Shown: positions 1-6,556 of the stretch, piece by piece
How the letters are laid out: every line of letters starts with the position of its first letter
Position numbering within the stretch: position 1 is the first letter of the stretch
DNA from: Gammaproteobacteria bacterium
GTDB lineage: Bacteria; Pseudomonadota; Gammaproteobacteria; Enterobacterales; GCA-2746155
DNA length: 8,232 nucleotides
Direction: 5' to 3'
NCBI GenBank assembly: GCA_024206355.1
Contig: JAAGZM010000628.1
Coordinates: 1 to 8,232 of the forward strand
The notes under the pieces: generated by a model
What the model saw: the letters and a program-made list of their open reading frames with translations, nothing else
What the model was told of the DNA's origin: nothing
Databases searched by the model: none
Program-made: the position numbers and the translations under genes

Positions 1-23
1 AGTAGCAATGTTGAGGAAAAGAC

Positions 24-842
24 ATGAAAAAAATGACACTGATTGCAGGCGCTCTATCATTAGCGCTTATGTGTGTACCAACACAGGCATCTAACGATGA
101 AATGTGTGACTATCGACTCGATTATGATCTAACGGTGGAAGATGCTTCGATTACATTTGTTCAGGATTCGGGGAAAAAAATTACTATTAATAAAAATAAC
201 CAACTCTATGTTAATGGCTCTGAAAAGTCCATAAATGGTGAGCAGCAAATTCTTATTGATAACTACGCTGATGGTATTCGTGATCTGATCCCTGAAATAA
301 CAGCGATTGCTCTTGAAGGTATTAATCTAGGTGTTCAGGCAGCATCAATGGCGATTGGAACGCTTTTGGGTGAAGGTGATCCTGATTTTAAAAGTTTCAG
401 TTTTAAAATTAATGAGTTTGCAGACAATATCAAGATGAAATTTGAGACCGATAACTTTAGTTCCAAACGATTAAAATATGCTTTTGAGAATGAGTTTGAG
501 CAACAAATTGAAAGCATTGTTGAAGATGCTGTTATAGAGCTTACTCCACGTTTGATGGCGAAAGTGATGACTGCGGCACTCAGTGGTGATGAGGGAGGTA
601 TTTCCGATTTGGAGATGCGTGCTGAATCAATTGAGCACGATGTTGAAAGTTTTGTTGAACCTAAAGTCGAAGCTTTAGAGGCAAGAGCTGTAGAGCTTTG
701 TGGTTCTGTTGATAATCTTGACACTCTAGAAACTAAAATGGTGGATAGTGGTCTAGAAATGATGAACTTGATAAAAAAAGGTAATGGTGAAAATGGCTAC
801 AAGTCTAAAGGTAAATATTTTAATTTTAATTTAGGTGAATAA
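24..842 (+). CDS. yggN: DUF2884 (YggN-like) periplasmic protein
   Basis: This 272-residue protein resembles the YggN/DUF2884 family, whose function is unknown. Residues 1-22 form a Sec signal peptide: a KK start, a hydrophobic stretch at 5-18, and TQA before a likely cut at A22/S23. The mature part has two cysteines, C28 near the new N-terminus and C226 in an ELCGSV motif, well placed for a disulfide. The CG.V..LE pattern near the C-terminus is the part most like E. coli YggN. Residues 150-225 are rich in Glu and Ala and probably helical. The start is supported by GAGGA at 13-17, six bases before the ATG. A terminator follows the stop, so it is probably the last gene of its transcript. The tail from 252 is rich in Gly, Lys and Asn. 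The family call is from pattern recognition; a role in the envelope is inferred only from the export signal. Confidence 0.75.
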   Translation: MKKMTLIAGALSLALMCVPTQASNDEMCDYRLDYDLTVEDASITFVQDSGKKITINKNNQLYVNGSEKSINGEQQILIDNYADGIRDLIPEITAIALEGINLGVQAASMAIGTLLGEGDPDFKSFSFKINEFADNIKMKFETDNFSSKRLKYAFENEFEQQIESIVEDAVIELTPRLMAKVMTAALSGDEGGISDLEMRAESIEHDVESFVEPKVEALEARAVELCGSVDNLDTLETKMVDSGLEMMNLIKKGNGENGYKSKGKYFNFNLGE

Positions 843-864
843 AAACTCAATATTAATTTTCACT

Positions 865-892
865 GGCGCCAACTCCCCCGGCGCCTTTTTTT
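865..892 (+). terminator. Intrinsic terminator after the yggN-like gene
   Basis: GGCGCC at 865-870 and GGCGCC at 880-885 pair as a six-bp all-GC stem around a nine-base loop, and seven T residues follow at 886-892. It lies 22 bases after the yggN-like stop. It should insulate the bufferin operon downstream from this transcript. Confidence 0.9.
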
Positions 893-971
893 GCCTGTTA
901 GCTTTCCATGTCTGAAAATAATTTAATTATTATGTAACAATTATGAGTTCATGCCACTCTAGTTAATTGTG

Positions 972-996
972 CAATCATTAAATAAAAAAATGATTG
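972..996. promoter_or_regulatory. Perfect 8-bp dyad, candidate operator upstream of bufA
   Basis: CAATCATT (972-979) is repeated in inverted orientation as AATGATTG (989-996), with nine A/T bases between. It covers the -35 hexamer and most of the spacer of the candidate promoter at 978-1006, which is where a repressor or an upstream activator could act. The A-rich spacer and the absence of a T run make an RNA terminator unlikely. No regulator gene lies in the window, so the binding protein cannot be named. Confidence 0.4.
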
Positions 997-1006
997 TGAC
1001 TATAAA
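978..1006 (+). promoter_or_regulatory. Candidate sigma-70 promoter of the buf operon
   Basis: TATAAA (1001-1006) is a good -10 hexamer. A weak -35, TTAAAT (978-983), lies 17 bases upstream. A start near 1013 would give a leader of about 48 bases. The weak -35 overlapping a dyad suggests a promoter that needs control by a protein. Confidence is limited because the region is AT-rich and chance matches are common. Confidence 0.35.
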
Positions 1007-1013
1007 TGAGTAT

Positions 1014-1032
1014 TGATGTAGTAAGTACATCA
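1014..1032. promoter_or_regulatory. Perfect 7-bp dyad in the bufA leader
   Basis: TGATGTA (1014-1020), five bases GTAAG, then TACATCA (1026-1032). It begins where the candidate transcript would start and ends 28 bases before the bufA ATG. It could be an operator at +1 or a 5' mRNA hairpin. The Shine-Dalgarno AAAAGGA (1047-1053) lies outside it, so it would not mask translation. Confidence 0.4.
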
Positions 1033-1060
1033 TCATAGTAAACAATAAAAGGAACGTCCT

Positions 1061-1324
1061 ATGAAAAAGAAATTATTAATTAGTACCGCAATCGCTTCTG
1101 CTATAACGATGACTGCAGCAACTTCTTCAGTAACATTAGCAGGTGGAGCTGATATGGAAAAATGCTATGGCGTAGCTAAAGCAGGAAAAAATGACTGTAA
1201 AGCAGGAGCCGGTACTTCTTGTGCAGGTTCATCAACAAAAGATGCTCAGGGTGATGCATGGGTGTATGTCGCTAAAGGCACTTGCGATAAGCTTGTTGGC
1301 GGTAGCTTAACGCCTAAGAAATAA
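1061..1324 (+). CDS. bufA: Bufferin-type RiPP precursor (DUF2282, BufA)
   Basis: This 87-residue secreted protein belongs to DUF2282, the precursor family of bufferins. Residues 1-27 look like a Sec signal peptide (KKK, hydrophobic core, likely cut after VTLA at 27). The mature part of about 60 residues has exactly four cysteines, C35, C46, C54 and C75, in the family context EKCYG.AKAGKNDC, SCAGSSTKDA and KGTCDKLVGGSL. In studied bufferins an MNIO enzyme converts some of these cysteines to thiooxazole rings, as I recall the inner pair, while the outer pair forms a disulfide; the product binds copper in the periplasm. This is known of the family and inferred here. AAAAGGA at 1047-1053 supports the start. 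It is the first gene of the operon, and the next gene begins one base after its stop. The signal peptide probably takes the place of a classical RiPP leader. Confidence 0.9.
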   Translation: MKKKLLISTAIASAITMTAATSSVTLAGGADMEKCYGVAKAGKNDCKAGAGTSCAGSSTKDAQGDAWVYVAKGTCDKLVGGSLTPKK

Positions 1325-1325
1325 G

Positions 1326-2195
1326 ATGATTCAATCTGGATCTGGCCATACGCATAAACCAATCCCTGTGAGAGCAGGGGTAGGTCTTAAGCCTGAACAT
1401 TACGACACAATCCTGGCCACAAAACCTGATATTGGTTGGTTTGAAATCCATCCAGAAAATTATATGGGTGGCGGTGGAGCTGTTCATCACTATATGGAGC
1501 AGATACGTACCTTGTATCCATTATCTATTCATGGTGTTGGCTTATCTTTAGGTTCTGAAGAGGGTTTATCCAAAGAACACCTTCAATCATTAAAAAGCCT
1601 AGTTGATCGCTATCAACCAGGTTTAGTCTCAGAGCATCTTGCCTGGTGTCGGTATAGAAATTTCGTGCTGAATGATTTATTGCCCGTTCCCTACACAAAA
1701 GATTCGCTGAAAATTATTTCAAGAAATATTGATCAAACACAGAATTTTCTGGGTCGACAAATATTGATTGAAAATCCGTCCAGTTACTTTCAGTTAGATC
1801 TTACTACATTCACGGAGTGGAACTTTCTTGTAACACTTGCTAAACAAAGTGGAGCGGGGATCTTACTGGATGTAAATAACGTCTACGTGAGTGCTAGTAA
1901 CCATGATTTTAATGCTGAACATTATATAAAGAGTATTCCTCCTGAATTAGTGGGTGAAATTCATCTAGCTGGCCACTCAGTGCAAGAAATGCGTGGTGGT
2001 AAAGTTCTTATTGATGATCATGGATCAGAGATTATCGAAGAAGTTTGGAAATTGTACGAATTTACCTTGAAGCATTTAGGTAATCGACCTACTTTGATTG
2101 AATGGGATGCCAATATCCCAGGATGGGATGTTTTACAAAATCAGGCGAATATTGCCGATCAACTCATGCAAGAAAAAGTAGCTGTTTATGTCTGA
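1326..2195 (+). CDS. bufB: MNIO peptide-modifying oxidase (DUF692, BufB)
   Basis: This 289-residue cytoplasmic enzyme belongs to DUF692 (UPF0276), the multinuclear non-heme iron oxidases, TIM-barrel enzymes that modify cysteines of ribosomal peptides using O2. The candidate metal ligands and active-site residues are visible in order: E40, H42, E44 and N45 in FEIHPENYM; H69 in SIHGVGLSLG; E103 and H104 in SEHLAW; E149 and N150 in LIENPSSY; D182, N184 and N185 in LLDVNNVYVSA; H213 and H217 in EIHLAGH; D231 and H232; E259 and D261 in LIEWD. None looks missing, and the length is normal. The ATG lies one base after the bufA stop, with only a weak AAGAAATAAG before it, so translation is probably coupled. 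Its 3' end overlaps bufC by eight bases. Its substrate should be the adjacent BufA, before export. Confidence 0.93.
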   Translation: MIQSGSGHTHKPIPVRAGVGLKPEHYDTILATKPDIGWFEIHPENYMGGGGAVHHYMEQIRTLYPLSIHGVGLSLGSEEGLSKEHLQSLKSLVDRYQPGLVSEHLAWCRYRNFVLNDLLPVPYTKDSLKIISRNIDQTQNFLGRQILIENPSSYFQLDLTTFTEWNFLVTLAKQSGAGILLDVNNVYVSASNHDFNAEHYIKSIPPELVGEIHLAGHSVQEMRGGKVLIDDHGSEIIEEVWKLYEFTLKHLGNRPTLIEWDANIPGWDVLQNQANIADQLMQEKVAVYV

Positions 2196-3045
2196 TAATA
2201 ATCGAAAGAGTACGCTAACACTGGATGAATACCAAAAGGTATTTACTGAAAATGTATTAGCTGATCAATTGCACTATGAAGGATCAGAGGATTTTTTCGG
2301 ACACTTCATTCCACTTTTTGATAAAGAAGAAAGCTCGAATGAAGCGGTTGATCGGTTTGGTATCTATCGAAACAATGTTATCTTATCTTTGAGTGTCGCC
2401 ATTGCAGATACTTTTCCTGTGGTTAAACGATTGATCGGTGATCGTTGCTTTGAAGCTGCTGCGATTGCTTTTGTGCGAAAACATCCCCCAGCCCAACCTT
2501 CACTTCTATTTTACGGTAAAGAGTTTATCCATTTTATCAAAGATTATCCAGCTTGTACTGAGCTAGGGTATTTGTCTGATATCGCTCAGCTTGAGTGGAA
2601 CTATATTCGTGCTTTTCATGCTAAAGACAGCACTCTACTTGAGAATGAAACCTTGCAACAGATAGCACTCGAGTCTTTAGGTGATGCTGCTTTTGATATT
2701 CATCCATCGGTACAATTGATGCAATCAGATTGGCCTATAGATACTATTTGGGAAGAGAATTTAAAGCAGGATGTAGAAATAATTGACTTAGAAAAATTTT
2801 CAAAATGTAAATTATTGATCTATAGACAAGAGCTACATGTACAGGTTGTAAATCTTACTCCTGAATGTTTTCATTTTTTGTTAGCGTTAACAGAAGGTAA
2901 ATCAATTCTTGATGCATGGTCTTATACTTTGGAGCAACAACAGCTTGAACAAGGAACTGAATTAAATGAAAGCGAGCTTAGCGGAATGTTAGGATACCTG
3001 CTTAGTCTTTCCCTTTTCACTTCGGTAAAACTTAACACAACTTAA
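2188..3045 (+). CDS. bufC: DUF2063 partner protein of the MNIO enzyme (BufC)
   Basis: This 285-residue protein has an N-terminal DUF2063 domain at about 13-105, with the family hallmark RFGIYRNNV (57-64) and DTFPVVKRLIG (74-84). A second domain follows, with LSDIAQLEWNYIRAFHA (129-145), HPSVQLMQSDWPIDTIW (172-188) and IYRQELHVQV (212-220). DUF2063 is annotated in databases as a putative DNA-binding domain. In MNIO operons the protein instead works with the oxidase, and the N-terminal part is thought to help recognise the precursor peptide. Helix-rich C-terminal residues 224-280 end the protein. The ATG lies inside the last codons of bufB (eight-base overlap), which suggests translational coupling and roughly matched amounts of enzyme and partner. 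The stop codon lies inside a 10-bp tandem repeat. There is no signal peptide, so it should be cytoplasmic. Confidence 0.9.
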   Translation: MSDNNRKSTLTLDEYQKVFTENVLADQLHYEGSEDFFGHFIPLFDKEESSNEAVDRFGIYRNNVILSLSVAIADTFPVVKRLIGDRCFEAAAIAFVRKHPPAQPSLLFYGKEFIHFIKDYPACTELGYLSDIAQLEWNYIRAFHAKDSTLLENETLQQIALESLGDAAFDIHPSVQLMQSDWPIDTIWEENLKQDVEIIDLEKFSKCKLLIYRQELHVQVVNLTPECFHFLLALTEGKSILDAWSYTLEQQQLEQGTELNESELSGMLGYLLSLSLFTSVKLNTT

Positions 3046-3054
3046 CACAACTTA
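3029..3054 (+). repeat. 10-bp tandem repeat across the bufC stop codon
   Basis: A period of 10 bases holds from 3029 to 3054, giving 2.6 copies of AACTTAACAC. The bufC stop TAA (3043-3045) lies in the second copy. With one copy fewer, the frame would read through without a stop into the doxX ATG at 3068. It looks like a recent slippage duplication. Confidence 0.9.
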
Positions 3055-3067
3055 TAGAATAAATATT

Positions 3068-3535
3068 ATGTTGACTAAATTACTACAATTATTAAATAAA
3101 CCCGTGGAATTATTAAAAGCATTTCCTGAAGATATTATTGCTCTTACCGCAAGAATAGCTATTTTTACAGTGTTTTGGCGTTCTGCACAGACAAAAATTA
3201 GTGGCTGGGAATTGTTTGATCAGTCTTGGCAGTTTTTTAATTTAAGCAGTTCTACTTTCATGTTGTTCCAGTATGAATATGATTTGCCACTGATCAATTA
3301 TAAAATTGCTGCATATTTAGCAACTTTTAGTGAATTCTTTTTATCGATAACGATTCTTGTTGGATTTATAACGCGATTATCAGCATTGGCATTTTTAGGA
3401 ATGACGGCGGTAATTCAAATTATTGTTTACCCGGATGCATGGCCAACACATATTTTATGGGCTGCTGCATTGTTATATATTGTTAAGCACGGTCCAGGAC
3501 GGCTTTCTATTGATTGCATATTTTTGAAGAATTAG
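3068..3535 (+). CDS. DoxX-family membrane protein of the buf operon
   Basis: This 155-residue inner-membrane protein belongs to the DoxX family, in the subgroup found beside DUF2282/DUF692/DUF2063 genes. Four hydrophobic segments are visible at about 21-39, 79-100, 103-121 and 126-140. Subgroup motifs are FWRSAQTKISGW (36-47), AAYLATFSEF (81-90), RLSALAFLGMT (103-113) and YPDAWPTHILWAAALL (121-136). DoxX proteins are related to quinone-interacting membrane proteins, so a redox role next to a modified-cysteine peptide is plausible, but its job in bufferin systems is not established. It starts 22 bases after bufC with no convincing Shine-Dalgarno, so coupling or a 5'-unstructured start is likely. 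Its last 29 bases overlap the 3' end of ubiD on the other strand. It is often treated as the fourth buf gene; I leave the symbol blank. Confidence 0.88.
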   Translation: MLTKLLQLLNKPVELLKAFPEDIIALTARIAIFTVFWRSAQTKISGWELFDQSWQFFNLSSSTFMLFQYEYDLPLINYKIAAYLATFSEFFLSITILVGFITRLSALAFLGMTAVIQIIVYPDAWPTHILWAAALLYIVKHGPGRLSIDCIFLKN

Positions 3536-5003
3536 TTGGGAAAATACCAAGCTCATCCCATAAGGCATCAATTTTTTCGACCACATCGGTGTCTTGTGTA
3601 ATGGGTACACCCCACTCTCTATCGGTTTCTCCGGGCCACTTATTTGTTGCATCAATACCCATTTTAGAGCCGAGGCCAGATACAGGTGATGCAAAATCGA
3701 GATAATCAATGGGTGTATTTTCAACCATCATTAAGTCACGAACAGGATCAACACGTGTCGTCATTGCCCAGATTACATCTTTCCAATTACGAGCATTAAC
3801 GTCATCATCGGTGACAATAACAAATTTAGTGTACATAAACTGACGCAGGAATGACCAGACTCCCATCATCACCCTTCGAGCGTGACCTGGGTATTGTTTC
3901 TTAATAGTGACGATCGCCATTCGATATGAACAACCTTCAGGGGGCAAATAAAAATCAGTAATTTCTGGATATTGCTTCTGCAATATAGGAACAAACACTT
4001 CATTGAGTGCTTCGCCTAGAACCGCAGGTTCATCCGGTGGTCTTCCTGTATAAGTACTATGGTAAATAGGCTTTTCACGCATTGTAATGCGCTCTACAGT
4101 GAATACTGGGAAGGTTTCTACTTCATTGTAATAGCCAGTATGATCTCCATACGGGCCTTCTTTTGCATAATCATCAGGGTGGATTACACCTTCAAGAATT
4201 ATTTCAGCACCTGCCGGTATTTGAAGATCACTACCAATAGCTTTTGCTAACTTAGTTTTGTTTCCTCTTAGTAAACCTGCAAAAGCATATTCAGAGATAT
4301 TATCAGGCACAGGTGTTACTGCAGCTAAAATGGTTGCTGGATCGGCACCAAGAGCCACTGCAATCGGGAAAGGTTCGGTTGGCTGAGTTTTTTGCCAGTC
4401 CTGAAAATCGAGAGCGCCACCACGGTGGGAAAGCCAGCGCATAATAACGCGATTAGGAGACAGTAGCTGTTGGCGGTAGATACCTAAATTTTGCCTTTCT
4501 TTTTCTGGTCCTCGCGTAATGACGAGCCCCCAAGTTATCAATGGGGCAGGATCACCTGGCCAACAAGTTTGAATAGGTAGTTTGTTTAAATCGACCTGAT
4601 CTCCTTCAAGAACAACTTCCTGACAAGGTGCTTTTTTAATAATCTTAGGTGCCATATTTAAAACTTGTTTAAATACCGGTATTTTTTCCCAGGCATCTTT
4701 CATGCCTTTAGGAGGCTCAGGTTCTTTCAAATAGGCAAGGAGTTCTCCCACATCACGTAAGGATGAAACAGAATCTTGCCCCATACCCATTGCCACCCTC
4801 TTGGGTGTGCCAAAAAGATTAGTCAGTACAGGAATATTAGAATCTTTAGGGTTTTCAAATAATAAAGCTGGACCACCTGCTCGAAGAGTACGATCAGAGA
4901 TCTCTGTCATTTCGAGATAAGGATCGACCTGTTGGGTAATACGTTTGAGCTCACCCCTGGATTCAAGGTATTGAATAAAATCACGCAGATCCTTGTAATC
5001 CAT
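3507..5003 (-). CDS. ubiD: 4-hydroxy-3-polyprenylbenzoate decarboxylase UbiD
   Basis: This 498-residue enzyme removes the carboxyl group from 4-hydroxy-3-polyprenylbenzoate in ubiquinone synthesis, using prenylated FMN (made by UbiX), Mn and K. The length matches E. coli UbiD (497) with an offset of about three residues. By that alignment the metal ligands are N172 in NLGIYR and E238 in SEYAF, the prFMN contacts are IYR (175-177), RWL (189-191) and RG (194-195), and the proton donor is D287 in EGPYGDHTGYY. The C-terminal half has the usual STYTGRPPDEPAVLGEAL (316-333) and SFLRQFMYTKFVIVTDDDVN (384-403). The ATG lies 30 bases after the rho stop, with a weak GCGGA before it, so it is probably co-transcribed with rho. 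The last residues, SSKICNQ, are a variable tail coded in the overlap with the DoxX gene. Confidence 0.96.
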   Translation of the reverse strand: MDYKDLRDFIQYLESRGELKRITQQVDPYLEMTEISDRTLRAGGPALLFENPKDSNIPVLTNLFGTPKRVAMGMGQDSVSSLRDVGELLAYLKEPEPPKGMKDAWEKIPVFKQVLNMAPKIIKKAPCQEVVLEGDQVDLNKLPIQTCWPGDPAPLITWGLVITRGPEKERQNLGIYRQQLLSPNRVIMRWLSHRGGALDFQDWQKTQPTEPFPIAVALGADPATILAAVTPVPDNISEYAFAGLLRGNKTKLAKAIGSDLQIPAGAEIILEGVIHPDDYAKEGPYGDHTGYYNEVETFPVFTVERITMREKPIYHSTYTGRPPDEPAVLGEALNEVFVPILQKQYPEITDFYLPPEGCSYRMAIVTIKKQYPGHARRVMMGVWSFLRQFMYTKFVIVTDDDVNARNWKDVIWAMTTRVDPVRDLMMVENTPIDYLDFASPVSGLGSKMGIDATNKWPGETDREWGVPITQDTDVVEKIDALWDELGIFPTNSSKICNQ

Positions 5004-5033
5004 GGTTTTATTTCCGCTTTGTATGACTGTCAG

Positions 5034-6293
5034 TTATCGACGCTTCATTGATTCAAAAAATTCTTGATTAGTCTTCGTTAGTGATAATTTATCAAGTAGG
5101 AATTCCATTGCATCAATCGATTCCATTGGATTAAGAATCTTACGTAGGATCCACAATTTTTGTAATTCTTCTTCACTCGTCAGTAAATCTTCACGGCGAG
5201 TACCAGACATATTAAAGTTAATGGCTGGATAAACACGTCTTTCAGCAATTTTACGATCTAGGCGTAATTCCTGATTACCTGTGCCTTTGAATTCTTCAAA
5301 AATAACTTCATCCATCTTCGAACCAGTATCAACTAAGGCAGTAGCAATAATGGTTAAACTACCACCCTCCTCTATATTTCGTGCAGCTCCAAAGAAACGC
5401 TTAGGCTTATGCAGTGCATTAGCATCAACACCACCGGTTAATACTTTACCTGATGAAGGGATGACCGTATTGTAAGCACGAGCTAGACGTGTAATTGAGT
5501 CGAGAAGGATTACCACATCTTTTTTATGTTCAGCTAAGCGTTTGGCTTTTTCAATGACCATTTCAGCAACTTGAACATGTCGACTAGCGGGTTCATCAAA
5601 GGTAGAGGCAACAACTTCACCACGTACAGTCCGCTTCATTTCTGTTACTTCTTCTGGACGTTCATCAATCAGTAAAACGATTAATACACATTCAGGATGA
5701 TTATAAGTAATTGATTGGGCGATATTCTGCAAAATAACTGTCTTACCTGCTTTCGGAGGGGAAACAATCAACCCACGTTGGCCTTTTCCTATGGGAGCAC
5801 ACAAATCAACGGTACGACCTGAGATATCTTCTGTGGAACCATTTCCTCTTTCTAATATGATTCGCTCGTTAGGATGAAGAGGAGTTAAGTTTTCAAACAA
5901 AACTTTATTGCGAGAATTTTCAGGAGAATCAAAGTTAATGTCTTGAACACGCAATAGTGCAAAATAGCGTTCACCATCTTTAGGCGGACGAATTTTACCT
6001 GAAATTGTATCTCCAGTTCGTAAATTAAATCGTCTAATCTGGCTAGGGCTGACATAAATATCGTCAGGGCCAGCTAAATAAGACGCATCAGAGGAGCGTA
6101 AAAATCCAAAGCCGTCGGGTAGAATTTCTAGTACGCCACTACCAAAAATATCCTCACCACCTTTGGCATGAGATTTCAGTATGGAAAAGATAATGTCCTG
6201 TTTTCTTGCTCGGGCCATATTTTCAATGCTCATGGATTCAGCGAGAGTAACAAGTTCGGATGCAGTTTTTTGTTTTAGTTCAGTAAGATTCAT
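5034..6293 (-). CDS. rho: Transcription termination factor Rho
   Basis: This hexameric RNA-dependent ATPase ends transcripts at rut sites. With the ATG at 6291-6293 it is 419 residues, the same as E. coli Rho, and it starts MNLTELKQKT in line with the E. coli start MNLTELKN. Features in order are an N-terminal helical domain (1-47), a cold-shock-like primary RNA-binding domain (48-130, with DGFGFLR at 60-66), the P-loop PPKAGKT (179-185), LLIDERPEE with E211 and R212, Walker B VILLDSITRLARA with D265, then the Q-loop VPSSGKVLTGGVDANALH and the R-loop. All key residues are present. A TTG five codons upstream is in frame but is not needed and not supported by homology. No strong Shine-Dalgarno precedes the ATG. 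The upstream neighbour is trxA and the downstream one ubiD. Autoregulation through its leader is likely. Confidence 0.98.
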   Translation of the reverse strand: MNLTELKQKTASELVTLAESMSIENMARARKQDIIFSILKSHAKGGEDIFGSGVLEILPDGFGFLRSSDASYLAGPDDIYVSPSQIRRFNLRTGDTISGKIRPPKDGERYFALLRVQDINFDSPENSRNKVLFENLTPLHPNERIILERGNGSTEDISGRTVDLCAPIGKGQRGLIVSPPKAGKTVILQNIAQSITYNHPECVLIVLLIDERPEEVTEMKRTVRGEVVASTFDEPASRHVQVAEMVIEKAKRLAEHKKDVVILLDSITRLARAYNTVIPSSGKVLTGGVDANALHKPKRFFGAARNIEEGGSLTIIATALVDTGSKMDEVIFEEFKGTGNQELRLDRKIAERRVYPAINFNMSGTRREDLLTSEEELQKLWILRKILNPMESIDAMEFLLDKLSLTKTNQEFFESMKRR

Positions 6294-6360
6294 GTGTAGG
6301 GGTTTCAAATGCAGAGTAAGTGGATGTTATACGGATATTGTATGTCGATGACAGAGAACA
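6294..6360 (-). promoter_or_regulatory. C-rich, G-poor rho leader, candidate rut site
   Basis: Read on the minus strand, the 67 bases before the rho ATG contain 21 C and only 6 G, with regularly spaced TC and CC pairs. The stretch lies downstream of the candidate promoter at 6384-6411. Rho binds such C-rich, G-poor unstructured RNA, and rho is known to control its own leader in E. coli. The strand bias is seen; the function is inferred. No rhoL-like leader peptide exists: the minus strand from the trxA stop to the rho start has no ATG. Confidence 0.45.
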
Positions 6361-6383
6361 CCGCGATTTTGGAATATTATTTG

Positions 6384-6411
6384 ATTATAGAATATATATT
6401 TCTTTTGTGTA
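6384..6411 (-). promoter_or_regulatory. Candidate sigma-70 promoter of rho-ubiD
   Basis: On the minus strand, a perfect -10 TATAAT (6384-6389) lies 16 bases after TACACA (6406-6411), which matches four of six -35 positions. A start near 6377 would give a leader of about 84 bases containing the C-rich stretch. The region is AT-rich, which lowers confidence. Confidence 0.45.
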
Positions 6412-6522
6412 TTTTCGTACTTTAGAACAGACAATTAGAGATATGCCGTATTTATGAAGTTAAAGGTAGCACTGAATAGAACAAACTTCCAGTTTTTATA
6501 TCGCTGACTTTGAAATATCTTA

Positions 6523-6549
6523 TTCAGGACCGAGAAAATCGGCCCTGAA
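6523..6549 (-). terminator. Stem-loop after trxA, terminator or 3'-end stabiliser
   Basis: On the minus strand, TTCAGGGCCGA and TCGGTCCTGAA pair over 11 positions around the loop TTTTC, using one G-U pair. It begins seven bases after the trxA stop. The bases that follow (TAAGATATTT) are not a proper T run, so it is a weak intrinsic terminator at best. It may protect the trxA mRNA 3' end or allow partial readthrough to rho. On the plus strand the same position is an A-C mismatch, so the structure suits the trxA transcript. Confidence 0.55.
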
Positions 6550-6556
6550 GCACAAA

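Noticed and set aside
64..75. Cysteine C17 in the yggN-like signal peptide as a lipoprotein site
   Set aside because: The residue before the Cys is Met in ALMC, which does not fit a lipobox, and a good signal peptidase I site (TQA) follows.
335..724. 129-codon open frame on the minus strand inside the yggN-like gene
   Set aside because: It is antisense to a well supported gene, has a Ser/Leu-rich composition typical of a shadow frame and no family resemblance.
933..960. TGTAAC at 933-938 as the -35 of an ECF sigma promoter for the buf operon
   Set aside because: ECF promoters of this kind need a CGTC or CGAA type -10 about 16 bases on. Here the bases are CCACTC, with no CG. Only half of the signal is present.
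6294..6308. In-frame TTG start giving Rho five extra residues (MKPLH)
   Set aside because: The first ATG at 6291-6293 gives MNLTELK, which matches the known Rho start and its length of 419. The TTG has no ribosome-binding site.
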